Source: Planctomycetota bacterium (GTDB taxonomy: Bacteria; Planctomycetota; GCA-2746535). Taken from it: DNA of 64,000 bases. Positions 8,972 to 17,232 of this stretch are shown here, in pieces. The position numbers and the translations under genes were made by a program. Each line of letters starts with the position of its first letter. The first letter of the stretch is position 1. The notes under the pieces were generated by a model. It was not told where the DNA came from. It made no database searches and saw only the letters and a program-made list of their open reading frames with translations. The DNA lies in assembly GCA_002746535.1 (NCBI GenBank), contig NVWA01000006.1, positions 1 to 64,000 of the forward strand, read 5' to 3'.

Positions 8972-9967
8972 ATGCTAAATGGAAAATCAATTTTAGTAAC
9001 TGGTGGAACAGGATCATTTGGCCATAAATTTATTCAAATGACTTTAGATAAATATGATCCAAAAAAATTAATTGTTTATTCTAGAGATGAAATGAAACAA
9101 TGGGAGATGGCTAAAAAATTTGATGATGATCGAATTAGATTTTTTATCGGTGATATTAGGGATAGAGATCGATTATATAGGGCCTTAGATGATATTGATG
9201 TAGTTATACATGCTGCTGCAACAAAAATAGTTCCTACAGCTGAATACAATCCTTTTGAATGCATTAAAACTAATGTGATTGGTGCTATGAATTTAATTGA
9301 TGCTTGTATTGATAAAGGTGTCAAAGATGTAGTCGCACTCAGTACTGATAAGGCAAGTAATCCAATCAACTTATATGGAGCTTCAAAATTAGCATCTGAT
9401 AAAATGTTTGTAGCAGGAAATTCTTACGCTGGAAAAAAGAAAACTAAATTTTCTGTCGTTAGATATGGAAATGTTATGGGTAGTCGAGGTAGTGTTATCC
9501 CCCTTTTTATTGAACAGAAGAAAAAAGGAAAAATTACTTTAACTGATGAAAGAATGACTCGCTTTATGATAACGTTAGACCAAGGTGTAGATTTAGTTTG
9601 GAAAGCTTTAGAGGATAGTGTTGGTGGTGAAATTTATGTAAAGAAGATTCCTTCGATGAAATTAATTGATATTGCTAAAACGATTGCACCAGATGTTGAA
9701 ATTGAAACAATTGGAATAAGACCTGGAGAAAAAATTCACGAACAAATGATTGGTCGTGAGGATGCTAGTTACACTTATGAATATGATGACTATTTTAAAA
9801 TACTTCCTGCGATTAATAATTGGTCGAATGACCCTTATCGTATGAAAGATGGTAAAAAATGTGACGAAGATTTTGTTTATTCAAGTGATGTCAATAAAGA
9901 CTGGATGACGTCTAAAATGTTACTTGATTGGATAAAAAATGATTATAAAAATATGGTCAAAATTTGA
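8972..9967 (+). CDS. pseB: UDP-N-acetylglucosamine 4,6-dehydratase (inverting), PseB
   Basis: A 331-residue SDR enzyme that turns UDP-GlcNAc into UDP-2-acetamido-2,6-dideoxy-L-arabino-hex-4-ulose, the first step of pseudaminic acid synthesis. It has GGTGSFG near the N-terminus, VIHAAATKIVPTAEYNP, and an active-site stretch STDKASNPINLYGASKL that keeps both Tyr and Lys, unlike the Met-type dehydratase at 2161. GIRPGEKIHEQMIG is a family signature. Length is normal for PseB. It opens a run of pse genes ending at 17988. A 145-base gap upstream separates it from the Leg operon and may hold its promoter. Confidence 0.93.
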   Translation: MLNGKSILVTGGTGSFGHKFIQMTLDKYDPKKLIVYSRDEMKQWEMAKKFDDDRIRFFIGDIRDRDRLYRALDDIDVVIHAAATKIVPTAEYNPFECIKTNVIGAMNLIDACIDKGVKDVVALSTDKASNPINLYGASKLASDKMFVAGNSYAGKKKTKFSVVRYGNVMGSRGSVIPLFIEQKKKGKITLTDERMTRFMITLDQGVDLVWKALEDSVGGEIYVKKIPSMKLIDIAKTIAPDVEIETIGIRPGEKIHEQMIGREDASYTYEYDDYFKILPAINNWSNDPYRMKDGKKCDEDFVYSSDVNKDWMTSKMLLDWIKNDYKNMVKI

Positions 9968-10019
9968 GATGTATTTATAGTTTATAATGAATTCTTTAAT
10001 TTTTTGAAAGTATTACCAA

Positions 10020-11147
10020 ATGATTCCTTATGGTCGTCAGTCAATAAATCAAGATGACTTAAATAATGTCTTAAGTGCCTTAAAAAATGATTTTATTACT
10101 CAAGGTCCGTTGGTCTCTCAATTCGAGAGTAATTTATCAGAAAAAGTTCAGTGTGATTATGCGGTAGTTTTTAATTCTGGAACAAGCGCGTTACATGCCG
10201 CTTATTTTGCGATTGGTTTAAAAAAAGGTGATGAATTTATTACAACGCCTATTTCATTTGTAGCTACAAGTAATGCTGGCTTATATTTAGGCGCAAAGCC
10301 GGTATTTGTTGATGTGAATCAAAGTGGAAATATTGATCATCACCTTATAGAGGCCAATATTTCTTCTAAAACAAAAGCGATTGTCCCAGTACATTATTCT
10401 GGCAATCCTGTGAATTTAAAAGAAATTTATCATATTGCTAAAAATAAAAAATTAATGGTTATTGAAGATGCTTGTCATGCTGTTGGTGCCTTTTATGATA
10501 ATAAACCAATAGGTGCCTGTGAATATAGCGACGCTACAGTGTTTAGCTTTCATCCGGTGAAACACATTACTACTGGGGAAGGTGGTGCTGTACTAACCAA
10601 TAATAAGCGTATTTTTGAATCTTTAGTTCAATTTAGATCTCATGGTATCAACAAAAACAATACTACTGAAGATGAACCTTGGTTATACGAAATGGAAGAT
10701 CTAGGTTATAATTATAGAATTACGGATATTCAATGTGCACTAGGTATATCGCAATTAAATAGACTTGATCAGTTTGTTAGTCGAAGGCAAGAAATAGCCC
10801 GTTTGTATGACGAAGCCTTTTTAGATAAATCTTTTGTCGATGTAATTAAACCTCTAGAAAGTTCTTCCTCATCTTATCATTTATATCCTATTTTTGTTAA
10901 GAATGCCAATGTGCGTAAAATTATATTTAAGGAATTGAGAAGCGCCGGAATTAATTGTCAAGTGCATTATATACCTATCCCATCTCAGCCATATTATAAA
11001 AATCTGGGATATAAATCAGAATCTTTTCCTGAAGCGAATAAATTTTATGAAAGAGAAATTAGTATACCCATGTTCCCTGATTTAACTAATGAGCAGGTTT
11101 CTTTTATTATTAAGACTGTTTTAATGTTAACGGAAAAAAATGCCTAA
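10020..11147 (+). CDS. pseC: UDP-4-keto sugar aminotransferase, PseC
   Basis: A 375-residue PLP aminotransferase of the DegT family. It begins MIPYGRQSINQDDLNNVLSA, a pattern typical of PseC. NSGTSALHAAYFAIGLKKGD lies at the PLP phosphate site, VIEDACHAVGA holds the cofactor Asp, and FSFHPVKHITTGEGG holds the Schiff-base lysine. It would aminate C4 of the PseB product to give the 4-amino-altrose sugar nucleotide. The pseG start codon overlaps its end by 8 bases, so the two are probably co-translated. It shares fold but limited identity with the LegC-like enzyme at 3360. Confidence 0.93.
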   Translation: MIPYGRQSINQDDLNNVLSALKNDFITQGPLVSQFESNLSEKVQCDYAVVFNSGTSALHAAYFAIGLKKGDEFITTPISFVATSNAGLYLGAKPVFVDVNQSGNIDHHLIEANISSKTKAIVPVHYSGNPVNLKEIYHIAKNKKLMVIEDACHAVGAFYDNKPIGACEYSDATVFSFHPVKHITTGEGGAVLTNNKRIFESLVQFRSHGINKNNTTEDEPWLYEMEDLGYNYRITDIQCALGISQLNRLDQFVSRRQEIARLYDEAFLDKSFVDVIKPLESSSSSYHLYPIFVKNANVRKIIFKELRSAGINCQVHYIPIPSQPYYKNLGYKSESFPEANKFYEREISIPMFPDLTNEQVSFIIKTVLMLTEKNA

Positions 11148-12165
11148 TTTCCCTTCGATAATCATTCGTGCTGATGCTAGCCCTAGTCTTGGTGGTGGAC
11201 ACGTAATGCGATGTTTAGCTTTGGGACAAATTTTATCAGAAAATGGTTTTTCAATTCACTTTGTAACTTTTGAAGAAACTGGTTTGTTGATTAATAGGCT
11301 TGAAGCGAGTGGGTTTGAAGTTCACCTAGTTAATCCAATGAATGAATTAGATGTCATTAAAAAAATAAAAGAAAAAGAATCCATTTCTTGGATGGCCTTG
11401 GATGGATATCAATTTAATCATGAATTTCACAAAGCGATTAAAGAATTAAACCTGAAAATATTACTTTTTGATGACAATAAAGAACATGAAGCATATTTCG
11501 TGGATGCGATTATCAATCAAAACTCACATGCAACCACCGAAATGTATGTCGATTGCGATAAGAGTATAAATTTATTTTTAGGTGCACCTTTCGTTCTGTT
11601 AAGAAATGAATTTAGGCAAAATGAAGAAGTAGACTTGCCCTTGAATGATTCAATTAAAAGAATTTTAATTACATTAGGAAGTGGAGATCCCAATAATGTA
11701 ACACTTCAAATTCTGAAATATTTAGTTGAAAATAAAATTAATGATGAATCCGTTTGTGAAGTAGTTATCGGTCCAAATAATCCAAATTTTGATTCTATTA
11801 AAAATTATATTTCTGATAAAAATAATTTTAAATTGTTGCTTGATGTTGGCGATATGTGTTCATTAATGAAAAAAAATGATATTTGTATTTGTGCATCAGG
11901 TAGTACTGTTTGGGAATTATGTAGTCTTGGTGTTCCGTTTATTAATGTAGTTACATTTGATAATCAAATAAATGTAAATAAATACCTGTCAGAAATGAAT
12001 GTTTCCATTGGTTTAGAAAGTAGAGATGATACTTTTGGTGAAAATTTAATTGCAGGAATAAAATCTTTAGAAAAAAAATCATTACGTCAAAAAATGGTAA
12101 TAAATCAAAAAAAAATATTTAAAAATTCAAAAATTGATGAATTAGTAGATTGTTTAAAAAGTTAA
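11140..12165 (+). CDS. pseG: UDP-2,4-diacetamido-2,4,6-trideoxy-altropyranose hydrolase, PseG
   Basis: A 341-residue GT-B-fold hydrolase that removes UDP from the diacetamido sugar before condensation. The N-terminus IIIRADASPSLGGGHVMRCL contains the conserved GGGHVMR with the likely catalytic His. ILITLGSGDPNN and CICASGSTVWELCSLGVP form the C-terminal nucleotide-binding half and match MurG-like enzymes. Length and order (pseC-pseG-pseI) are canonical. No fused acetyltransferase domain is present, so a PseH must come from elsewhere; the GNAT at 23174 is the best local candidate. Confidence 0.92.
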   Translation: MPNFPSIIIRADASPSLGGGHVMRCLALGQILSENGFSIHFVTFEETGLLINRLEASGFEVHLVNPMNELDVIKKIKEKESISWMALDGYQFNHEFHKAIKELNLKILLFDDNKEHEAYFVDAIINQNSHATTEMYVDCDKSINLFLGAPFVLLRNEFRQNEEVDLPLNDSIKRILITLGSGDPNNVTLQILKYLVENKINDESVCEVVIGPNNPNFDSIKNYISDKNNFKLLLDVGDMCSLMKKNDICICASGSTVWELCSLGVPFINVVTFDNQINVNKYLSEMNVSIGLESRDDTFGENLIAGIKSLEKKSLRQKMVINQKKIFKNSKIDELVDCLKS

Positions 12166-12178
12166 GGCGAATTTTAAT

Positions 12179-13237
12179 ATGACAAACTCAAATAAGTTTT
12201 TAATTGGAAACAGAAATATTGGTCAAGGATCTCCTGTTTATATTATTGCTGAAATGTCTGGAAATCATAATGGTCAATACGAACGGGCACTTGAACTAAT
12301 ACGAGCAGCCAAAGAATCTGGAGCTGATGCTGTAAAATTACAAACCTATAATGCTGATACGATGACCATAAAATCAAATAAAGAGCATTTTAAAGTATCT
12401 GGTGGCTCTTTATGGGATGGAGAGTTTTTGTATGATTTGTATGAAAAGGCGATGACACCTTGGGATTGGCAACCTAAACTTATTGAAGAAGCGAATAAAT
12501 TGGGTATGGATTGTTTTTCAACGCCATTTGACAAATCTTCTTTGGAATTTTTAGAAGCTTATAACCCGGTAGCCTATAAGGTTGCATCTTTTGAGTTGGT
12601 TGACATCCCCTTAATCAAAGCTATTGCTTCAAAAGGTAAACCAATGATTCTATCCACAGGTATGGCAAGCATAGAAGAAATTGAAGAAGCCGTTAAAGCA
12701 TTAAGAGAAAATGGATGTAAAGAATTTTCGCTTTTAAAATGTGTCTCAAATTATCCTGCTAAATCAGAAGACATGCATCTGAATACAATATCTGACTTAG
12801 CACAAAGGTTTCAATGTGTTGTGGGTTTATCTGACCACTCAATGGATTTGGCTGTGCCAATTACTGCAGTTGCCTTGGGTGCAAGTATAATCGAAAAACA
12901 TTTAACTTTAGATCGAAAAGAGGGTGGTGTTGATAGTGCCTTTTCCTTAGAGCCAGCAGAATTTAAATTAATGGTTGAGAATGTCAGGATTGCTGAAAAA
13001 GCATTAGGAGGAGTTTCCTACAGATCTACAGAATCTGAAAGAAAAAGTTTGTGTTATCGAAGGTCTATTTTTATCGTGAAAGATATTAAAAAAGGGGATG
13101 TGTTGACAGAGGAAAATATTAGGTGTATTCGGCCTGGTCAAGGGCTTTCTCCGAAATATTTTGATGAGGTGTTAGGTAAAAAAGTTACTTGCGATTTAGA
13201 GCGAGGTGAACCTTTATTGCGGGAAAATATTTTATAA
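12179..13237 (+). CDS. pseI: pseudaminic acid synthase, PseI
   Basis: A 352-residue synthase that condenses the hexose released by PseG with phosphoenolpyruvate. Signatures include PVYIIAEMSGNHNGQYERAL, ADAVKLQTYNADTMT (LQTY is characteristic of PseI), FSTPFDKSSLEFL, KVASFELVDIPLIK, GLSDHSMD and IEKHLTLDRKEGGVDSAFSL. A C-terminal SAF domain (RRSIFIVKDIKKGDVLTEEN, IRPGQGLSP) follows. Compared with the synthase at 6082 it is clearly the Pse-type paralogue. It starts 13 bases after pseG. Its stop lies 10 bases before the next start. Confidence 0.94.
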   Translation: MTNSNKFLIGNRNIGQGSPVYIIAEMSGNHNGQYERALELIRAAKESGADAVKLQTYNADTMTIKSNKEHFKVSGGSLWDGEFLYDLYEKAMTPWDWQPKLIEEANKLGMDCFSTPFDKSSLEFLEAYNPVAYKVASFELVDIPLIKAIASKGKPMILSTGMASIEEIEEAVKALRENGCKEFSLLKCVSNYPAKSEDMHLNTISDLAQRFQCVVGLSDHSMDLAVPITAVALGASIIEKHLTLDRKEGGVDSAFSLEPAEFKLMVENVRIAEKALGGVSYRSTESERKSLCYRRSIFIVKDIKKGDVLTEENIRCIRPGQGLSPKYFDEVLGKKVTCDLERGEPLLRENIL

Positions 13238-13247
13238 GGTTTTTAAC

Positions 13248-13979
13248 ATGAAAATTGCCGTACTCTCAGATATACATGCAAATAGCATTGCATTAGATGG
13301 TGTATTAAATGATATGCTTGACTTTAATATTGAACATATATTTGTTTTAGGCGATTTGGTTGGTTATTATTATCATCCTCTGGAAGTTATCAATAAACTA
13401 AGGTCATTAAAAAATGTTTCATTTATATTAGGGAATCACGACAAAATGCTTCTAGATGTTTTGTGTGGAAAGCAAAATATTGAAGAGATTACAACTAAAT
13501 ATGGAAGTGGTGTTAAAATTGCTTTAAGTGAAATTTCAGAAAAAGAATTAAAATTTATAAGCGATTTTCCTGAAAAAATGGAGATTAATATAGGTGGCAC
13601 CAGTTTTCTTTTATGTCATGGATCACCATTTAATCCAGAAGAATATGTTTATCCTGATGCATCTGAAGAATCAATCGATCGATTTGCAGATCTATCATAC
13701 GACTATATATTAATGGGTCATACTCATTATCCTTTTCATTCTAAAAGGGGTGGCGTTAATCTCGTAAACCCGGGATCAGTTGGTCAGCCCAGAGATATTG
13801 GCAATTTATCTTCTTACACTATAATTGATGATACTACAAATGAAGTATTAAATAGACGGATACCTTTTGCTATTGAATCTCTTGTGGCAGAAGTTCGACT
13901 TAATGATCCTTCAAATAATTATTTACATGAGATTTTGAAACGAAATCAAAGGAGTATACCAGATGCCCATTCTTTGTGA
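13248..13979 (+). CDS. calcineurin-like metallophosphoesterase (YfcE/MJ0936 type)
   Basis: A 243-residue protein from the ATG at 13248, which has AAGG at a good distance; a GTG upstream inside pseI is less likely. Metal ligands of the calcineurin-like fold are visible in order: AVLSDIHANSIALDG (DxH), VLGDLVGYY (GDLVG), FILGNHDKML (GNHD), LLCHGSPF and MGHTHYPF, with LVNPGSVGQPRD after. It should be a cytosolic phosphodiesterase or phosphatase. Its place between pseI and an ATP-grasp gene, with a 17-base overlap of that gene, suggests a role in glycan modification, possibly dephosphorylating an intermediate. The substrate is unknown. Confidence 0.82.
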   Translation: MKIAVLSDIHANSIALDGVLNDMLDFNIEHIFVLGDLVGYYYHPLEVINKLRSLKNVSFILGNHDKMLLDVLCGKQNIEEITTKYGSGVKIALSEISEKELKFISDFPEKMEINIGGTSFLLCHGSPFNPEEYVYPDASEESIDRFADLSYDYILMGHTHYPFHSKRGGVNLVNPGSVGQPRDIGNLSSYTIIDDTTNEVLNRRIPFAIESLVAEVRLNDPSNNYLHEILKRNQRSIPDAHSL

Positions 13980-14934
13980 TTCCATTTTAATTACAGGTTG
14001 CGGTGGTGACATTGGTCAATCCATCTGTAAAGCAATTAATGATGCAAAGATTACTAGACAAGTAATTGGTTGCGATATTCATAGTAAGCACATGGGACTG
14101 GAAATTTTTAATAAATGTGAAATTGTACCATTGGCTCGGGCAGATGATTATTTCGGAAAATTAAAAAAAATTATTGAATTCAATAAAGTTAAATTAGTGA
14201 TTCCATCTACAGAAGATGAAATTGAAATTTTTTTAAATGCCGGATATGATAAAAAAATTGGAGAGACAACAGTTATCATGGCCTCTAAAGGTGCGATCAG
14301 TATTGGATTGGATAAACTTAAAACCGTAAATTTCTTAAAGGAAAATAATCTGAAGTATCCTTGGAGTTATAATGTTAGTGATGCAAGACCAGATGATTTG
14401 CCATGTATTTTAAAAATGCGTAGAGGGCAGGGAAGTAAAAATTTAAGAATTGTTGAGCATGAGCTAGAAATTGACTTATACCAGAAATTACGACAAGATG
14501 ATATTTGGCAAGAGTTGTTGCTGCCAGATGAAGAAGAATATACTTGTGGGCTTTATAGAACTCTTGATGGTGAAGTGCGTACTGTTGTTATAAACAGAAT
14601 AATGAAAGATGGGTTTACTTCATATGGTACTGTTGTAGAAGACCATGCCATTGATGATTACATTAAATCAATAGCCATAAATATTAATTTACATGGTAGT
14701 ATAAATGTGCAGCTTCGAAAAACTAATGATGGCCCCGTAGCTTTTGAAATTAATCCGAGATTTTCTAGTACCGTTTTTTTTAGACATTTAATGGGTTATC
14801 AAGATATAATTTGGTCAATCAAAGAGTCGTTAGGTAAAAAACTAGAACCTTTTAATGCCGTGCAGCCAGGTATTATATTTTATAGGGGTACCCAAGAGTA
14901 CATTATTAAAAATAACAAGAAGGGTCTATCGTAA
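13963..14934 (+). CDS. ATP-grasp ligase, carbamoyl-phosphate-synthase-like
   Basis: A 323-residue ATP-grasp protein. An N-terminal Rossmann-like part (ILITGCGGDIGQSICKAI, VIPSTEDEIEIFL) leads into a grasp domain: CILKMRRGQGSKNLRIVEH holds the ATP-binding lysine, DIWQELLLPDEEEYTCGL the adenine-binding region, and VAFEINPRFSSTVFF the metal-binding Glu and Asn. Such enzymes activate a carboxylate and join it to an amine or other nucleophile. Sitting among pse genes and next to a formyltransferase-like and a deacetylase gene, it may load an acyl or aminoacyl group on a nonulosonate amine. This role is inference. Confidence 0.75.
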   Translation: MPILCDSILITGCGGDIGQSICKAINDAKITRQVIGCDIHSKHMGLEIFNKCEIVPLARADDYFGKLKKIIEFNKVKLVIPSTEDEIEIFLNAGYDKKIGETTVIMASKGAISIGLDKLKTVNFLKENNLKYPWSYNVSDARPDDLPCILKMRRGQGSKNLRIVEHELEIDLYQKLRQDDIWQELLLPDEEEYTCGLYRTLDGEVRTVVINRIMKDGFTSYGTVVEDHAIDDYIKSIAININLHGSINVQLRKTNDGPVAFEINPRFSSTVFFRHLMGYQDIIWSIKESLGKKLEPFNAVQPGIIFYRGTQEYIIKNNKKGLS

Positions 14935-14938
14935 TTAC

Positions 14939-15628
14939 ATGTCAGAAAATAATATAGTTGTTGGTTGTAAATCTTGGAATAAAGAACATTTTGATCAGTT
15001 TACTAAATCGGCTCAAGATAGGTGGGAATTTATTGCTGATAAAGAATCATTAAATGAAGCAGTCGTGGATGAAATTAATCCTAAATATATATTTTTTCTT
15101 CATTGGTCGTATAAGGTGCCAAAAGCTATTTTTGAAAAATATGATTGCATCTGTTTTCATATGACTGATTTACCTTTTGGGAGAGGTGGTAGCCCTTTAC
15201 AAAACTTAATTGTTAGAGGGTATAAAGATACTTTTATTTCAGCCTTTAAAATGGTTGAGGACTATGATGCTGGTCCAATTTATTTAAAGAAAAAATTTAG
15301 TCTAAGTGGATCCGCTCAAGAGATTTTAATTAAAGCTAGCGAATTATCATTTGTGATGATTGAAGAAATTGTTTTAGATAATATTCCGCCTAAACCTCAA
15401 GAAGGGGAAGTTGTTTTATTTAAAAGAAGACGTAAAGAACAAAGTGAAATTAAAGAGCCTAAAGATATTTCAAGTATTTATGATTACATTCGAATGCTTG
15501 ATGCCGAAGGATATCCCAAAGCATTTATTGAATTGGATGGTTTTAAATTCGAATTTGATTCCGCAAAATTAAATGGTGATGAAATGGTTGCTAATGTGAA
15601 AATAACTTCAATAAAGGAGAATAAATGA
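14939..15628 (+). CDS. formyltransferase-like protein with altered Asn in the N-H-D triad
   Basis: A 229-residue protein from the ATG at 14939, 5 bases after the ATP-grasp stop. The core is the formyltransferase fold: the segment ICFHMTDLPFGRGGSPLQ parallels the Fmt loop INVHxSLLPxxRGxxPxQ, and MVEDYDAGPIY carries the Asp. The usual catalytic Asn two residues before His reads Cys, while His and Asp stay. It could be an N-formyltransferase of the 10-formyl-THF type acting on an amino sugar, as in Fmt-like sugar enzymes, or a relative with another acyl donor. The start of the PIG-L gene overlaps its stop (ATGA). Confidence 0.75.
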   Translation: MSENNIVVGCKSWNKEHFDQFTKSAQDRWEFIADKESLNEAVVDEINPKYIFFLHWSYKVPKAIFEKYDCICFHMTDLPFGRGGSPLQNLIVRGYKDTFISAFKMVEDYDAGPIYLKKKFSLSGSAQEILIKASELSFVMIEEIVLDNIPPKPQEGEVVLFKRRRKEQSEIKEPKDISSIYDYIRMLDAEGYPKAFIELDGFKFEFDSAKLNGDEMVANVKITSIKENK

Positions 15629-16305
15629 ATATTTTAATTATTGCAGCTCATCCTGATGATGAAGTCTTGGGTTGTGGTGGAGTTATGGCGAAATTGTCAA
15701 GTGAAGGGCATGATGTTCATGTGTTAATATTGGGTGAAGGGGTAACAGCTAGAAAAAATCTAAATGACGAACAAAAAATAACAAAGTTATCCGAATTGCA
15801 TGATCAGTCAAAAAAGGCATCTGACTTATTAGGTGTCAATAGTGTTCGTTTCGAGAATTTTCCTGATAATCAGTTTGATACAGTTTCATTATTAAGCATT
15901 ACTCAAAAAATCGAAAGTGTTTTAAATGATATTCAGCCATCAATGGTGTTTTGCCAGCATGGTGGAGATCTAAATATTGATCACCAAATAACTTTTAAAG
16001 CAACCTTGACTGCTACAAGACCTATGATGGGTTCTGTTGTGAACAAACTATTAGCATATGAAGTCATGTCATCGACTGAATGGGCTTTTCAACAATTTGA
16101 ACCTTCCTTTAAGCCAAATTGCTTTTACGATATTGAAAATGTGATCGATAAAAAAATTGAAGCAATGAAAATTTATAAAGATGAATTGTGTGATTTTCCT
16201 CATCCTAGATCAGTTGAAAATTTATTGGCGTCTTCTAAAAGATGGGGTAGTAATATTGGTTGTCAGAATGCTGAAGCATTTCAGATTATTTTTGAAAGAA
16301 ATTAG
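15625..16305 (+). CDS. PIG-L family N-deacetylase
   Basis: A 226-residue zinc-dependent deacetylase of the PIG-L/LmbE family. The motif AHPDDEVLGCGG near residue 8 provides the His-Asp zinc ligands and the catalytic Asp, and HGGDLNIDHQITFKA (about residues 112-126) the second His-containing motif. Family members remove acetyl from N-acetylhexosamines or related sugars. Here it directly follows the formyltransferase-like gene, with an ATGA overlap. A plausible scheme is exchange of an N-acetyl group for another acyl group on the nonulosonate, but the order of action is inferred. Confidence 0.85.
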   Translation: MNILIIAAHPDDEVLGCGGVMAKLSSEGHDVHVLILGEGVTARKNLNDEQKITKLSELHDQSKKASDLLGVNSVRFENFPDNQFDTVSLLSITQKIESVLNDIQPSMVFCQHGGDLNIDHQITFKATLTATRPMMGSVVNKLLAYEVMSSTEWAFQQFEPSFKPNCFYDIENVIDKKIEAMKIYKDELCDFPHPRSVENLLASSKRWGSNIGCQNAEAFQIIFERN

Positions 16306-16310
16306 TCTCA

Positions 16311-17228
16311 ATGAATGAGAACTTTTTTGAATTCCAGGGAGAAAAGTTAAACCGATTTGTTCTTGGTGGCGCTCAACTGGGTTTGAATTATGGTATTGCC
16401 AATAAATCCGGTAAGCCTGAGCAAGCAATCATTAATTCTATTGTTGAAGAATGTTATCATGTAGGTGTTAACCTACTCGACACAGCCCAAGCTTATGGCC
16501 AAAGTGAGATTTCGATTGGAATAGCGCTGAAAAATTTTAATTTAACAGATCATTTCAAAATAATTTCAAAATTAGATCCTGCCAGATCTACGGAAGATTT
16601 TAATTGGGTATATGATTCAATTCTTAAATCTGTTCAAGATTTAAATGTTGATTCATTATGGGGATTAATGCTCCATCGATTTGATTTAGTTGAGCATTTA
16701 AACAATGGTCTTTTGGATCAAATCAAGAAACTAAAAGAGGATGGTCTTGTAAAGCATTTTGGAGTCTCTGTATATAATATAAAGGAATTGGTTGCCTGTA
16801 AAGATATAGATGAATTCTCAATATTTCAAGTACCTTGCAATCTTTGGACACCACAATTAATTTTAGAAAATGTTTTAGAAGGTTTTAAAAAGAAAGATAA
16901 GCTTGTCTTTGTAAGAAGTATTTTTTTACAAGGGTTGCTACTGATGAAAAGGGATGATGTTGCGAAAAAGGCTCCTTTCGCAATTAAAGCATTTGATGAA
17001 TGGATCAGGGTGTGTAGTAAATTCAATATGGTTTCTGAGGATCTATGTTTTGCCTTTGCTAATAGTTTAAATACTCCAGTAGTCTTTGGAATGGAATCAC
17101 CAAGTCAAGTCCTTAAAAATAAATCGTTTATGGGTAAAAATCCTCTAAATAAAAATGAAATAGAAGAGATTTATAATATACTCTCTGAGTATTTAACGGA
17201 TAAAATTATCAACCCTTCTTTGTGGTGA
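16311..17228 (+). CDS. aldo/keto reductase family protein
   Basis: A 305-residue (beta/alpha)8 oxidoreductase. The four catalytic residues can be assigned: Asp in NLLDTAQAYGQSE, Tyr in the same motif, Lys in KIISKLDPA and His in GLMLHRFDL. The opening FVLGGAQLGLNYGIANKSGK is a hallmark of a group often found in nonulosonate or flagellin-glycan clusters. It presumably reduces a keto group on a sugar using NADPH, or acts on an oxidised nonulosonate. It sits between the PIG-L gene and the cytidylyltransferase with very short gaps. Confidence 0.82.
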   Translation: MNENFFEFQGEKLNRFVLGGAQLGLNYGIANKSGKPEQAIINSIVEECYHVGVNLLDTAQAYGQSEISIGIALKNFNLTDHFKIISKLDPARSTEDFNWVYDSILKSVQDLNVDSLWGLMLHRFDLVEHLNNGLLDQIKKLKEDGLVKHFGVSVYNIKELVACKDIDEFSIFQVPCNLWTPQLILENVLEGFKKKDKLVFVRSIFLQGLLLMKRDDVAKKAPFAIKAFDEWIRVCSKFNMVSEDLCFAFANSLNTPVVFGMESPSQVLKNKSFMGKNPLNKNEIEEIYNILSEYLTDKIINPSLW

Positions 17229-17232
17229 ATGA

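Noticed and set aside
13206..13247. Earlier GTG start for the phosphoesterase
   Set aside because: It lies inside pseI and adds residues not typical for the fold; the ATG at 13248 has a well-placed AAGG.
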